Part shown: piece after piece, positions 10,707 through 23,316 of the stretch | Position numbering within the stretch: the first letter of the stretch is position 1 | Layout of the letters: each line of letters starts with the position of its first letter | NCBI GenBank assembly: GCA_963691705.1 | Contig: OY829542.1 | Coordinates: 4,260,188-4,324,187 of the forward strand | DNA: 64,000 bases | DNA from: Viola odorata | Lineage: Eukaryota; Streptophyta; Magnoliopsida; Malpighiales; Violaceae | Direction: 5' to 3' | The notes under the pieces: model-generated | Database searches by the model: none | Seen by the model: only the letters and a program-made list of their open reading frames with translations | Told to the model about the DNA's origin: nothing | Made by a program: the position numbers and the translations under genes

Positions 10707-13700
10707 TTAATAAATGAACAAAATAAATGTTCTCGAAAAAAAGAAAAAGGGACTACACCAAACTGTCACTATGTCTTCCAAATCTACCATTTGAAGGAAA
10801 ACACACCTAAGTTCTTCTCTCTCACGATCAATTGCTTCAACTTCAGCTGCAGTGACGGTCTCTTTCCTTTTCCATTCTTCTTGTTCTGCAGAAAGCTTCT
10901 GGATGTTCTTGTCAGTGCCTTGAAGATCATCTTGCAACTGACTAATCTTTAAATCCAAGTCTTTCATTTCTGCTTCTGAACTCAATAAAGCATCCTGAAG
11001 GGAAGAACTCCGTATCTGAGAGGCGTTAAGCTTCAATTTTAACACATCAATTTGCTCAGGTGAAGGAAGACAACTCATGCCTTTCTCTCTCCTTGTGAGG
11101 TAAGAGTCAACTCGAGTTAGAAAGTCCTCAACTTTCAACTTCAATGGAGCAGCATCAGACATAAAAACATCCTTGATGACCTCCTCAAGAATAGAAGACT
11201 TCCTTTCCCACCAAGCTTTTAAATTTGAAAAGCCACCGCTAAGAGCAACCTGGAACTCCTTCCTAAGAAAACCAGAAAGTCCACGAACAACAGAAGATCT
11301 GCATAAAGCAAGTTCCTCGGAACTGATGGGCGGATGATGAGCAGAAGAAGTAACGACACTCGTAGAAGACTCTTTTATCTTCAACGAATCCACCTCTTCT
11401 CCAGAATGTGGAACCTCCCCATTGTCGGCCTCAGTATCATCATTGGGGGCAGGGCTGCCCTGCTGTTCGCTTCCTTGATGAGGTGTCACAGGGGTTTCAA
11501 GAGTAGCTGGTTTAGCAGGTTTTGGTTTCGTCATTATCGGCCGGCACACCCTAAACAACAACAACCTACACTTCAGTTTCCAGATAAATAGCACAACAAC
11601 AAGACAAAAGCAACCGCAGAAGAATTTCCATTCAAGGTTTTTTCTTTTAATTGTTTTTTTCTGAGATCCACAAAACTAAATCAAGTACTACTGATGTAAG
11701 ACTTCATCCATTGCAAATTTTCATGGAAAAGAGGCAAAAAACCATGTCAACGACAAAACTAGAACCTCAGATAAAGAAAAAGAAGCACACAACAAAAAAG
11801 GTAAATGAAAAATAGAACCTGTCAATTGCTTCTGCCTTCCTCCTCACATCAGCTGACAGCAGTACCGGAGGGGCAAATTTGGGAAGAGAATCCTGCTGTT
11901 GCTTTTTCTCTCGTAACCAGGCTTCTGCTTCCACACACACATTTAACACCTAGAAAGACCAGGATAAAGAATCAAATAAATACAAGTGCTATCAGGAAAC
12001 AGACAGATTGAAATATAAAGATACAGCATACTCTATCTCCAATCTTAACAAAATAGAAGAGAGTATTCATATACCTTCTGTTTTTCAGCCAAATCAATAT
12101 GATCAAATTTAGGATTATTTGACACTGCTGCGTCTCTATAGCTATTAACACAATAAACTAGCTGATCAATCACAGATCCCCTTTCAGAGTACTCCTTGTA
12201 GCGCACTTCAATACCTTGCTGCAATTTTTCATAACATTAGATTGGCACAGAAACACTTGCAACTTTAAAAGTGTTCAGCTGAGGAAAGACAACTGGCAGC
12301 GATTGATGCAACAAGAGATATGGTTTTGTACCTTCTTGAGTTCTTCCAGCTTTGCAATGTAAACACCTTTAGTCTCATCCTCCCCATCTTCATACAACCA
12401 ATCTTCTGTTTCTTGTAACTTTGCCAAGAACTCTTCCTTCTCTGAGTCAGTAACAAACTCCTGATATTTGTCGTTAAGCTGGATATAGAAAATGAGTATT
12501 ATTACACATGCCACTAAAAATGTCATGCATAACAACTGCAACGAAGCATTTACCTTGTTCCTCATTTCATAGACATAAGCTTCTACAGCATTTTTCTTAT
12601 CCTTGGTTTCTTCCATCACTCGGTCTTGTAGTGCCATCTCAAACTCCTTTTCTACGGCTTTCTGAACATCAGCAGGTGACATTGCACCAAAGACATGCTC
12701 AGAAACATGAATGTTGGTTCTCTTTACTTCCTTCTTTGGAGCATCAGCAGGTGACATTGCCCCATAGACAACCTCTTCTTCTAATAGCTGATGCATGCAT
12801 CAAATAAATTATGACCTTATACAACAAAAAACTCTTGCCCGCTAAAAGAAGAAAGTGTTACTCAAGACTTACTGTTGCTGACTCAACAGATACAATCCCG
12901 TGAAGATTGAGGCGAACTTTCACCTTCACTTTTGCCCTTTCGCCTTTCGTAGCTTGGAAGGGGCCAATCTGCACACAGCACCAAAATATTAAACAGTTGT
13001 CACAGAATACATACAAGGTCATCACAAGCCACCATCCTACCGTATATGTGCTGATCTTTGCTGGTGCTTGCAACTCACTCACATCAGAATATTGTACATC
13101 AACTGTAAATGTCCCCGACCTGTAGAATGTCAGAGCCTTTATGCTGGGTATGGGATTTCCTTTTGGGAAAACAAGAGTGCTTTGTTGATTCTCAACAGCC
13201 CCATTGCCAGAATCAGGGGCAGGACCTTTCCATGATAAAGAAATTGAAAATGGAAAACTCTCGTTGACCTGTGGGACAAACAGTTAATTTATCAAACAAA
13301 CACAGATGTAGATTCATGTCGAACTGAAAGATGCGTGTTAAAAGGTAAAAAAACTGAACTCTCTGTAGACCATGAGGCCATGACAAAGATCTCCTTATCA
13401 ACCAGGAAACAGTTTACTGGACAGGGAAAAAAAGAAGCAGCAAATATTTACCTGGAACTCTCGCACTTTGAATGTAGGACTGATGATTGCACACTCCAAA
13501 GCACAACCCCTTGCAACACATTCACTAGCGTTCATTGTACGCCTAGGCTCCTTGCCAAAGAATTCAGTTAATATCTTGATTATGGCAGGAGCACAAGAAC
13601 CAGAACCAACAACTTCAACAGTATGCACATTCTCTACAGAAAGCCCAGCATCCTGCAGTGCCTTCTCCAAAGGCCTCCTCACTCGTTCCAAAATTGGAAT

Positions 13701-14621
13701 GCCAATTTGCTCCATTTCATCTCTCTTGATGAAGCCTCTAACAACCTTTTCTTCCATTAGGCATTCAATATTGAGAGGTGCCTCAGGGTTAACACTAAGA
13801 ATCTTATTCAGCTTCTCACAAGCAGACCTGAGCCTAAGACAGGCCCTAGCATTTTGGTAAACATCAATCTTATACTGTACCTTGAACTTTTCAGCAAAGT
13901 GGTGGAACAAGACATCATCAAAGTCTCTGCGACCCAAAGACCTATCAAAAGCATGAGATAATATCTTCAGTTGTCCTTTCTTGAAACCCGCAATGCAAAC
14001 CTGCATGCTTGCATGTCCAATGTCAACAAAAGCAACATTCAACTGATCAGTCTCAGGCAAATCCGTCTTGTAAATACCATAAGCCAAAGCTGTGGCCGTA
14101 GTCTCATGCATCAAACGTAGAGGATGCAATCCAGCAATCGTTGCTGCATCCAAAACTGCCCTTCTTTGCAAATCAGTAAAATAAACTGGAATCCCAATGC
14201 AGCAATCAACTACTGCTGTATTCAGATTCTTTTCAGCTATGACTTTCAAATCCGACAACACCATTGCCAGGACTTGGGTGGGCGTAAACGTCTTCACTTC
14301 ACCCAAATACTGCGCATGAATCAAAGGGGAGCCATCCTTGTCTTCTGTGACTGAAAAAGGCAATGACTTGAGATCCCTTTGAAAATCAGGATCAGAGAAT
14401 TGGCGGCCAATAAACCGCTTTATCTGAGAAATAGAATTCTTAGGGTTCATCATAGTCATTGCAGCCCCAGCAGTCCCAATGAAGCGCTGCTTATCACCAA
14501 AGCATACAATAGCAGGAGTCTCACGCTTTGATTCATCATTAAGAACGACATCAATGCCTTTTTGCCTTGCAACAGCAACAAGGCAGTTCTCATTACCCAA
14601 ATCAAAGCCTACCACGCTCAT
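10707..14621 (-). CDS. Hsp70-15/Hsp110-like chaperone gene with altered linker and foreign-looking C-terminus
   Basis: Coding exons read from GT..AG sites: 14621-13452, 13268-13041, 12968-12873, 12787-12554, 12478-12332, 12218-12075, 11949-11819, 11550 to the stop at 10707. The frame stays open throughout, giving about 997 residues; family members are usually about 830. Residues 1-380 form the actin-like ATPase domain (FDLGNEN, FVDIGHASMQ, VEVVGSGSCAPAI). Later exons match the Hsp110-type substrate-binding and helical region (AVEKEFEMALQDRVMEETKD, YEDGEDETKGVY, GSVIDQL, CRPIMTKPKP). Family role: nucleotide exchange factor and holdase for cytosolic/nuclear Hsp70. Odd points: the acidic linker is replaced by a short duplicated GAMSPAD segment (12655-12787). 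After GEVPHSGEE the tail is about 230 residues of unrelated, coiled-coil-rich protein, possibly with a further donor (AG/GTGTGT) near 10805. The 3' end may be chimeric or truncated, so expression and function are uncertain. Confidence 0.88.
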
Positions 14622-15760
14622 CTTTGCTGAAAATTTACCGATTTATAGTAAATCGGTGCAGCGCCACAAAGTAATGTAGCAACCTGCATAAGAAGGAGAA
14701 ATACTTAGCAAAATCTAACTGCAGATAAGATACTAATCATAACACCTGACTAAATATAAGATACTAAACAAAAAAATACGGGAATCATCACATTCAAGAT
14801 CAAAACATGGATTAATATGATCCATTACCATAAATAATAGCACCATTCAACCACATTAAGTCCATAGATTAACCAAGGGAAATGATAAAAATGCAAATAA
14901 GACAGACAGGGATGATAGTGTTGATCTTCCACAGAAGATAAAAAACCTCTCACTACATTAAGTAGACAACAAACTAACAGCTACCACTACTTGTCTGATC
15001 ACACTGACACCAACTTTAGTATGAAAAAAGCCAAGCGTTCAAACGCCTTAAGTTCTCTGTTCATTTCATTAGAATACCATAGAGTAGAACACACCAAATA
15101 AGCAAACAATATATACTCATCACGAAAACAAACTTGCTGAAAAATAGGTTTTGAGTCATCCCCGTCCCTCAACATGCATTAAAACCATCATGCAAGCAAT
15201 TGCAAGATCCAGAAAACTAAACAATCTAGTATCTTCAGCAGAGGGGGAAAAGGAGATAGAAAATCCTTTCTAATACACCCCATTGCGCACAACTGTGGAC
15301 GACACCCAACAATCCTAAAACAAAACCACCGCAATGCATGTGTAATACCAGTAAGCCCAAAATGTACATGGAACCACAAAGCGACAATAAGACTAACACA
15401 ACCTAAACAAGCACAATAGCAATCAATTACCCAGTAAGACAAAAAAAAACCAAATCACAAAACCAAACTTTGTAGGTCATAAATATGGTAAAACAGTACC
15501 AAATCACCACAAACATACAACATCAAACCAAACATAAATGCCAAGACTAACCATAAACAGCAATAACGACATGCTTTCAACATTCAAACAGCTAACATCA
15601 CACAAGAAGCTGAATCTAAAGAAGCAAAGACCAAAAAGAAAAAGAAGAATCTGAAACTCACAGTTCTAAACAGAATCTATCAAACAGGAAGCGAAAAGAG
15701 ACGATTCAGTGCGATAAGAAGAGGAGATCGTGGACCAAACATACTTTTAAATAGAAGGAA
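14622..15760 (-). promoter_or_regulatory. Promoter, leader exon and leader intron of the Hsp110-like gene
   Basis: On the minus strand a TATTTAAAA box lies at about 15743-15751. A short untranslated exon ends at 15662 before a GTGAGTTTC donor, and an acceptor TTATGCAG precedes base 14683. The intron is about 977 bases (15661-14684), followed by about 60 bases of leader up to the ATG. A leader intron is common in genes of this family. Bases 14700-15650 are intronic and contain no other gene that I can support. Confidence 0.65.
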
Positions 15761-16030
15761 GAAGGACAATGCTAAACGATGCGAAAAAAAGAACCGAAAT
15801 CGCCGTGCAAATGACGTGTCAATAATGTCCTTCCAAAATTACTCCTCTACTTTTCATTCACTACCAAACCCATTCTAATCATTCTCACGACCAGAACCCT
15901 CACCCTCACCCCTCACCCTTGCCGTCTCCTTCTTCTCCGACCCCCTCACTCCGACAAGAACGTTTGACAAAAAAACTTTTATAGAATATTTCACAAAAAT
16001 TTCCAAGCCAGAACAAATTACACAAACTAC

Positions 16031-16807
16031 CAATTCTTTCTCTGATGCAGCATCCACTGTACTGTCTTCATCCATGAAACCACTTGATATACGATTGATT
16101 GCATCTAAATTCCTTGAGTGATCATACTTCGTGGAACCACTCTTAGAATAATCAACTGTAGGAGCTTTTCCAGGAGACCTTTTGCCATTGCCAACATTCT
16201 GACATGATGCAACATTGATAAACACCCATCAAAACCAGCACACATTTTACTTTAACACCCATCCATCCATAAGTCTATGCAAACACATAAAAACATCAGT
16301 ATTTTGTGAACAAATAAGAGCCTATTGAAGGGAATTGGCCATTTTTTTCAATACTGACCAGCAACAATGATGCAATTTCAACAAAAAGCTAACACCAAGG
16401 CAATCACATAACATCCATTTCAGCACGGCGTTAGCTCCTCACAATGCTCGCAAAATTAGCCAACAAGATCATGACTGAAAGTCACCAAACAAGTAAATTA
16501 ACACTCTAACACTCACAGCTAAGCAAAATCTCAACGACCCACATCACATTTTTCACCTTAGACTTCGTCAAAACAATTGAAATGCCTAGAAAATGGATAA
16601 AGACGGAAACTGCACCGTATGAGAACCCTGTGTCGTCTTCTTCTTCTTGTCCTTAAACAACTCCCAATCCTACAAGTCATTCAAAAACCCCTCGAAATCC
16701 TGTTTAAAAAACGAGTTGCATTAACAATAAATAAACTAAAACCGGAACTTTTTTCGTAGCAGACCTAACTAATTAATTAAAATAACCGAGAACATTGATG
16801 ACTTACA
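16031..16807 (-). pseudogene. Possible remnant of an unidentified minus-strand gene
   Basis: Three exon-like pieces with splice signals: a purine/pyrimidine-rich exon ending at 16807 before GTAAGTCATC; 16699-16616 (acceptor AAACAG, donor GTGCAG), with DWELFKDKKKKTTQGSHT in one frame; and 16198-16031 (acceptor ATGTCAG), continuing in the same frame with NVGNGKRSPGKAP and DAINRISSGFMDEDST. That frame has a TAG near the start of the second exon and no clear continuation before the chaperone promoter. I do not recognise the family. It may be a broken gene or a 5'-truncated duplicate. Confidence 0.3.
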
Positions 16808-16819
16808 TTGATGGATTAA

Positions 16820-17135
16820 CTGGTTCTGACCGGACGAGAGAGGAGAGGAGGAAGAAGCCGCGACTATGACTGGTTTTGTTGCGACGAGAGAGGAAAGGAG
16901 GTAGCCGCGAGAGAGAGGAGAGGTAGCTGACGGCCGCGAGAGAGAGTGAGGTGGCTGACGCCCGGAGACTGGGAGAGAGGGCGACGTGGCTTACGGCCGG
17001 CGGTTGCGGCTGCGGCTGCGGCTGCGGCTGCGAGAGTAAGGGAGGCCGTAGGCGACGGGAGAGGAGAGGAGAGGAGAGGCTGCGGCTGCTGTTTGAGTTT
17101 GACGAGAGAGAGAGAGTTAGGTTAGGGCTTGCTCC
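16820..17135. repeat. GA-rich low-complexity tract with GGCTGC repeat
   Basis: Repeated GAGAGAGGAGAGG words with CCGCGAGAGAGAG units, and a GGCTGC hexamer run at about 17004-17032. It lies just upstream of the possible minus-strand gene remnant and could be its 5' UTR/promoter (CT-rich on that strand). The 63-residue glycine/cysteine ORF across it is an artefact. Confidence 0.6.
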
Positions 17136-17154
17136 AATCTGATTTCAATTTTGA

Positions 17155-18206
17155 TTTGGTTTAATATCAAAACGACGTCGTTTTGATATTAAACACGTTG
17201 TTTTGACATTAAACATGATTTACAATAATATATTAGTAATTTAAATTAAAAGTATAAAATTCTAAACAATTAGTAATTTTTAATTTTATAACAATTGATA
17301 ATAATTAATAGCTATATTATTAATAATTAATAGTCTTACTTTTTACATATTAACTATATAAATGGCTATTAAAATTTTATTTCTTAGTTCTTACTACGGA
17401 GAAAATGTTTTTCCCTCATAATAATTCTCATATAACGTCCTTAATAAAATTTTGTATTTAAAATAACAAATAAAGGAAAAAAATGAGGACTTTTAATTGA
17501 ATTTAAAATAAAAAAAAGGAAAAATGCATAATACATTAGTAATTTAAACATTAATACAATTTAAATTAAAAGAATAAAATGCTTTATGACAATTGATAAT
17601 AATTAATAGCTATATTATTAATAATTAATGGTCTTACTAGTACATATTAACTATATAAATGACTATTACAATTTACAATAATATATTACTAGTATGTGCC
17701 ATGTTAACTATATAAATACCTATTAAAATTTTATTTCTTACTTCTTACTACGGAGAAAATATTTTTTCCTTATAATAATTCTCATATAACGTCCTTAATA
17801 AAATTTTGCATTTAAAATAACAAATAAAAAGAAAAAATTGAGGATTTTAATTGAGTTTAAAAGAAGAAAAAAGAAAAATGCATGAGAAATTTTAATATAG
17901 TTTAGAATGAAAAAAAAAAAGTGGAGGAGTTACGTTTAGAAGAAAAAAAGAAAGTGGGAGCCAAGAGGATTTGAAACTCTCCCCTTTAATAAAATAGGTA
18001 AGGAGTTAACCACTAAACCAAATGGAAACTTTGATATCATTGTGCATATATATATTTTCGGTTCTACCGGTTCCCCGATTTTGAAGGTTGGAGAACCGGA
18101 CCGAACCTGAACTATCCGATCCAGGTCACAAAAAAAAAAGACGGACCGGTCTAGTCAGGGTCAAAACCCGACGGTTCCGGGCCGGCCCGGTTCTTGTACA
18201 CCCCTA
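17155..18206. mobile_element. Non-autonomous hAT-family fragment
   Basis: The right end TGTACACCCCTA is at 18195-18206. The last 250 bases are related by eye to the right end of the 18497-61500 hAT (61205-61500). The left part starts inside a region similar to 18655-18720 (AACGACGTCGTTTT) and has no inverted terminus, so it is truncated. A block of about 300 bases is duplicated in tandem (near 17225-17490 and 17525-17830). No coding capacity. Confidence 0.65.
17955..18024 (-). ncRNA. tRNA-like segment with A-box and B-box-like words
   Basis: On the minus strand TGGTTTAGTGGTTAA (18020-18006) resembles a pol III A box and GTTTCAAATCC (17978-17968) a B box, at tRNA-like spacing. A 3' acceptor-like TTGGCTCCC follows, but a matching 5' acceptor strand is not evident. 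Probably a tRNA-derived insert rather than a functional tRNA. A related copy lies at 61221-61278. Confidence 0.4.
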
Positions 18207-18482
18207 CGCAGCACTTGTCCTCCGATAATCGCGGCACAACGTACTCTCTCTGATCTTGTGTTCGTCTGTGATGATATCTTTTCATTTTGATGATAATCTT
18301 GTTTTGTCATGGATAGTGGATTTTGATCTGCCTTAAATTTTGTTTTATGTTGTTCTGATGGAAATATTTACGAGCAACATTGGTATTGGTGGCATTTCTT
18401 GTTTCACTTTAGTTCTATAATCCTTAAAGTAGACTAATTAAGTAATTATGTAAAATGATTGAAAAAGTTAATAATTCAATAA
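18207..18482. other. Spacer left of the nested block, nothing recognised
   Basis: No gene seen. The last bases before 18496 (GGCCTAGAGGAG) rejoin 61509 (GGGGTGAATAGG) after removal of the hAT and form the pyrimidine-rich end typical of Copia LTRs on the opposite strand. The left border of that LTR therefore lies somewhere in or next to this stretch. Confidence 0.4.
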
Positions 18483-19373
18483 TAGGCCTAGAGGAGTAGG
18501 GGTGTTCACAGGTTGGTTCGGTCCGATTTTGGGCTTAGAACCAGACCAAACTGGAAATTTTCGGTTCTGGTTAGGTTAGAACCGGATCGAACCAGAAATT
18601 TTCAGTTCGATTCGGTTCAATTTTTCCGGTTTAGAACCGGTTCCATTCATTTTCTCAAAACGACGCCATTTTGGTCAAACCGACGACGTCGTTTTGGTGT
18701 TAAACACGCAGTTTTGATTTTTTTTTAAAATAATGTTTTGATTTATCAATTTATAAATAATAACCTAATATTATAAAGATATTTTAGTATGATAAATCTT
18801 TAAATTTTATGATACAAAACATATAAAAATTTAAAGTGACTAAATAATCTAAATCATAGATGTCCATTAACCATTATGCAAATTCATTATTTTAGTTGTC
18901 ATCTAATTAGTAATTACATTTTTTAATGACAATTGACATCATTACAACAATATAATTCTCTTTTTATTAAGTAAAATACTGAACAATAAACATATATCCA
19001 CGATATACCTTAATAATTATTTATTGGCTTGAAGACATAAAAACAACCCTGAACTTTAATGTTTTATTTAAGTGGAACCCTGAACTATTTTTTTTTTAAT
19101 TACAACCCTGGTCTTCGCTAATAATGTCATATTACCCCTCTACCGTTACAGAAATCCGATGTGGCATCGTTGACCACCGTTATATGCCATGTCAGCGACT
19201 ATTAAGGCGCCACGTCAGCGTGCCACGTAATAATGACCAGGGGGGTAATTAAACAAAAAAAAGTTAAGAGTTGCGATTAATCAAAATATTAAAGTTCAGG
19301 GTTGTTTTATGTCATTTTACCTAATTTAATCAATAACCCAAATTCCTCTTTTCCTTTTTTTTATATACAACGG

Positions 19374-19375
<2 letters not shown>

Positions 19376-19432
<57 letters not shown>
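19376..19432. repeat. (AAT)n microsatellite in the foldback loop
   Basis: About 18 uninterrupted AAT units. Confidence 0.95.
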
Positions 19433-19435
<3 letters not shown>

Positions 19436-20730
19436 TGAAATTGAAATTGAAATTAATGTTTCATTGCTAGAATTAGAGGTAATTATGATTAATTTGGGAA
19501 TAAGGTTGCCTACAAAATAACTTAACAATTAGAGGTAATTATGATTAATCTGATTAATTATGATTATTAATAGAAAGGCAACGAAGCATTAATTCCATCT
19601 AGTAGGAATTAATTGAAAAAGGAAAAATAAAAAAGAAACAAAAACAGAAAGTATAATAAAATAAATATGGCAAAAGACATAAAACAACCCTGAACTTTAA
19701 TATTTTTATTTAATTACCCCCCTAGTCAATGCGGACGTGGCGCCCTGATAGTCGCTGACGTGGCACATAACGTTGGTCAACAGTGCCACGTTGGAATTCT
19801 GTCACGGTAGGGGGTAATATGACATTATTAGCGAAGACCAGGGTTGTAATTAAACAAAAAAATAGTTCAGGGTTTGTTGCTACCAAATTTTGACCTACGT
19901 CGCAACTTTTTCGTTTCATTGCATGTCACATTAATAACACGTTTGCGTCAAATTTCAATCGATTTTTGATCAAGGACTATTTTTTTTAATGTTTCATGCC
20001 ATTTCATGTCTTTTAAATTTTTCGTATTTTTCTCGTATTTTCGACTAAAACCGTATTTTTCGGTTTTCGTCAACGTATTTACGTATTTTTATGTTTACCG
20101 CATTTAATAGCTCGTCTAGGTCAAATTCCTGTCGATTCTTGGTCCTAGGCTAGTTTGTTTAAATATTCCGTGTCATTTCCTGTCTTTTTAGTTTCTCATA
20201 TTTTTAACTGTCTTTACGCGAACTTCTTTCGATCTCGAGTAAGTTTCCCGGGACCGAGGGTCGAACACACTATTTCTTTGTTTGATAATTACGTGCTAAT
20301 TTTCCCTTTCACGCCACCGCGTTCAGTTTCGTTCAATTTTTGTCGTAAGGACATTTATTTTGCGCGCGAACGTTTTGATACTTCCGAAAGAGAAAATAAA
20401 CACGTCACCTCAACTTTCGCATTTCTTCACTGTATATTAGTTTTCTCGGCTTATTTTTCTACACATAGTTGTACCCTCGGCTCGGGTTTATTTTCGTTTT
20501 CGAGCGATTTCGCTCGTACAAAAAATATCTCGTTCGTACCCGAAAATAGGATAAATGCCACATAAATGCCATTTAATTCATTCTCATCCGCCAACTCACT
20601 GCCAACTCGTTTTGGATCATCACCAAGGCCCCTATGATCACTCTTGGCCACAAGAAACTCTCCCTAGCTCATAGATTCTAGCCTAGAAACTCATCATCAC
20701 TCTTGATATTTCTTGATATTTCATCCCGTA

Positions 20731-20787
20731 GGTTTGCAACCACAAGTTGCAAACCGACTCCAACTCTTCCTTTCCCCTATAAATAGC
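20731..20787 (+). promoter_or_regulatory. Ogre LTR promoter: inverted repeat plus TATA box
   Basis: GGTTTGCAAC (20731-20740) and GTTGCAAACC (20746-20755) form a perfect 10-bp inverted repeat with a 5-base loop. CTATAAATAG follows at 20778-20787. In the 3' LTR the same place reads CTGTAAATAG (about 58605), a damaged TATA box. Confidence 0.65.
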
Positions 20788-21540
20788 TTGCTTCTATCAC
20801 CAAGAAAAGGGCACCAAATCCTCCTCTTAATCTCTACTTCTTGCACTACCTTCTTGGCAAATTGCTCTCCCGGAAAGGTAAGCTCCCTCTCTCTCTCTCT
20901 AGCTTCTTCAATTTTCGTTTTCCCTAGTAATGCATGAATAAAGTGTAAAAACTTGCATAATATGCTTAGTTTTCATGATATGTATGCTTCCCTTGCTCCA
21001 ATTTGAGTACATGATGCTTTGAGTAATTAATGGACATATATGCATATTAATTAGTTAGCTTTTTCCATGTAAAATTGAAGTTATTCTTGACTTGATTTTT
21101 TGCTGTTTTTGTTGCCATGATTTAAAGCTTTAGTAGTGTAGTGATTGCAACCATTTTGGGTAAGAATGGTGAAAGAGTGAAAATTAAGGAAATGGCCATG
21201 GTGGCCGGTTGGGAAAAGGAGAAAAGGAGGAAGAAGAAAGGGTAAGGGCGGGAAGGTAAGAGGAAAAGTGATGGGCCTTGGCCCATTTTATGTGTTAAAT
21301 TAAAGCCAAGCCCATTTTTTAATGTTCAAATTTCTAACGTGGGACCCGATCCATTAATGTTTTCGTCAAAAGCGTATAGATATTCGTATGCTTATTTTTG
21401 TGTTTAAATGATGTTTAAAATGTTCATATGTTTATCTTTGTGATTAAAATGATGAAAAATGATTATATGCTCTTATGATAAAATGAATAAAATGTTTACA
21501 TGTTTTATTTTTGTATTTTTATTACATGAAAGTTGGCATG

Positions 21541-21795
21541 ATTTAAATGATGTGTTATGCCATGTTTAATTAAATTATGCCATGTTTAATTAAATTTGCA
21601 TGATAATAATAATTATGCCATGTTAATTAAATTTGTATGATAATAATAATTATGCCATGTTAATTAAATTTGTATGATAATAATGATTATGCAATGTTAA
21701 TTAAATTCGTATGATGATAATAATTATGCCATGTTAATTAAATTCGTATGATAATAATAATTATGCCATGTTAATTAAATTCGTATGATAAATAA
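21541..21795 (+). repeat. 37-bp minisatellite inside the Ogre 5' LTR
   Basis: About six to seven copies of a unit containing ATGCCATGTTAATTAAATT then CGTATGATAATAATAATT. The 3' LTR (59345-59795) has about eleven, accounting for most of its extra length. Confidence 0.85.
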
Positions 21796-22834
21796 TGGTT
21801 ATGCCACGTTTCAATGTGCTCATGCAAAATAAATCGCTACGTGTTTATTATGTTCATTTATTTTTCGTCAATTTAAGCAAGTATTGCATGCGCTTTTCTT
21901 CATTTATTATTTCCGAAAACGTTGCTAACGTTCTCACTTTGCAAGGAAGATCAAGAGCACGCAACGCAAGTAAGCTCTCTAAGTCTCTTTTTATTTATTA
22001 GATGTCTTTTCGTAAATATTATTCGCATAAATGTTATTTAAAAATGCCAAAAAGCTTATAATCGTATGCATGATAAAACAAACTCACATGCTTACATGTG
22101 TAGATCACTCGTTTTATACCATGAAATTAATTGCTATATATTGATATGCGAGCATGGTGGCTTCAAATCCCACACAATTATTGGCATTCACGAAAACGTA
22201 CGATGTTAGTATTGTCCATGTTAGGATCACGTAGTAATTAATTAATTAATCATGCATGGCTCGATGAAAAGGGGGAACGTCCGCTCTAGCATAACGAACA
22301 AACGGTAACCCCGTCCTTCGTGTCCCTATCGGAAATAACATGTCCCTACGAAAATGCTAAGATGTAACGTCACCTTTGAGGGCCAAATCGCGTCAAAAAT
22401 GTTTAGATAATCGGAAAGTGACCCAATTCGGTAAGCGGACTTTGTTGGCACGATTCGATCATTGGCCTATGTAAATGATCGGAAAGTGACTTGAGTTCGT
22501 GGGAAGAGGAGGTTGACATGCTTCGATCGTTTAAACAAACCTTTGTATATCAAAACTGCATTCAAACACCTTTATAACCGGTAACCTTTTTTAAGGATGC
22601 GACTTGGGTGCCTAACACCTTCCCAAGTCCATAAAACGACCTCGAACCTTCGTTCTTTGGTTTAGACCAAATCATGCCTTAGTTTTTTTATTTTATGCCA
22701 TGACGCTTAGGTTCCCTAAACCTTAGAAAATATTAGGGTGGCGACTTCATTGTATTATGCGAAGCATCCATTTATGCTTAGCATCCGTCCCAAACCTTAA
22801 ACTCGTTTTCAACGAAAAAGGGGGTGCGACAGTT

Positions 22835-22853
22835 TGGCGACTTCACTAGGGAC
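22835..22853 (+). other. Ogre primer-binding site
   Basis: TGGCGACTTCACTAGGGAC begins three bases after the LTR end. It resembles the tRNA-Arg-complementary PBS described for Ogre elements (family knowledge; no tRNA was aligned here). Confidence 0.7.
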
Positions 22854-23316
22854 TAGTAGGGTCGAAGCCGGTTTTTTAGGTGTTTGTTTTTTTTATTTGA
22901 TAAATTATTTTCGTGACTATTTGTTATTGTTTTGATCAATTGTCATACGCATTGCATGCATAGACCCTACACCCAAGGGTCGCCTTACCAAATAAGTTTA
23001 GGACGGGGAGTAAGGACACCCTAGGACACGAGTCCTGGGTAATGTTCTCGAAACCCAACCCGCTCGAACCCTTAAAGCTAGCCGGACGGTTGGCCTCCAT
23101 TCTGGTAAGCGGATTCAGCCGACATGATTCAATCATTTGCCTATGTAAATGGTTGGAAAGTGGCCTGCGTTCGTGGGAAGGAATAGACGGTCGCTTTACG
23201 ACACTTTTTGGACCATTCTATGGTATCGTCAGGAACCTTCAGGCCGTTAGAACTTTAGTCGACGTCAAAAGCCCCCATCACGTGCATCATACTTGTTTTG
23301 TCGTGGCTTGGTTTAC
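22854..23316 (+). other. Ogre leader, first part
   Basis: Non-coding leader between the PBS and the E1 insertion. It continues at 29663-29857 (between E1 and E2), where an ORF1-like frame begins shortly before E2. No other feature seen. Confidence 0.6.

Larger units (their letters stand above)
19875..22831 (+). repeat. Ogre 5' LTR
   Basis: 2,957 bp. It matches the 3' LTR closely by eye. Main differences are fewer copies of a roughly 37-base minisatellite and two short segments kept here but missing from the 3' LTR (near 20033 and 21272-21290). Confidence 0.93.

Noticed and set aside
13468..13860. Plus-strand ORF across the chaperone ATPase exon
   Set aside because: Antisense shadow of a well-supported exon with family motifs on the minus strand.
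17955..18024. A functional tRNA gene
   Set aside because: A- and B-box-like words are present, but the acceptor strands do not pair and the anticodon arm is not evident.
20155..20565. 136-codon ORF present in both Ogre LTRs
   Set aside because: Lies in U3 upstream of the TATA box. Conservation follows from the LTRs being copies, and no domain is seen.
1054..22831. Solo LTR and the Ogre 5' LTR as the two ends of one element
   Set aside because: Each has its own TSD (ATCAG versus GGGTT, the latter shared with 60827), and their middle parts differ.
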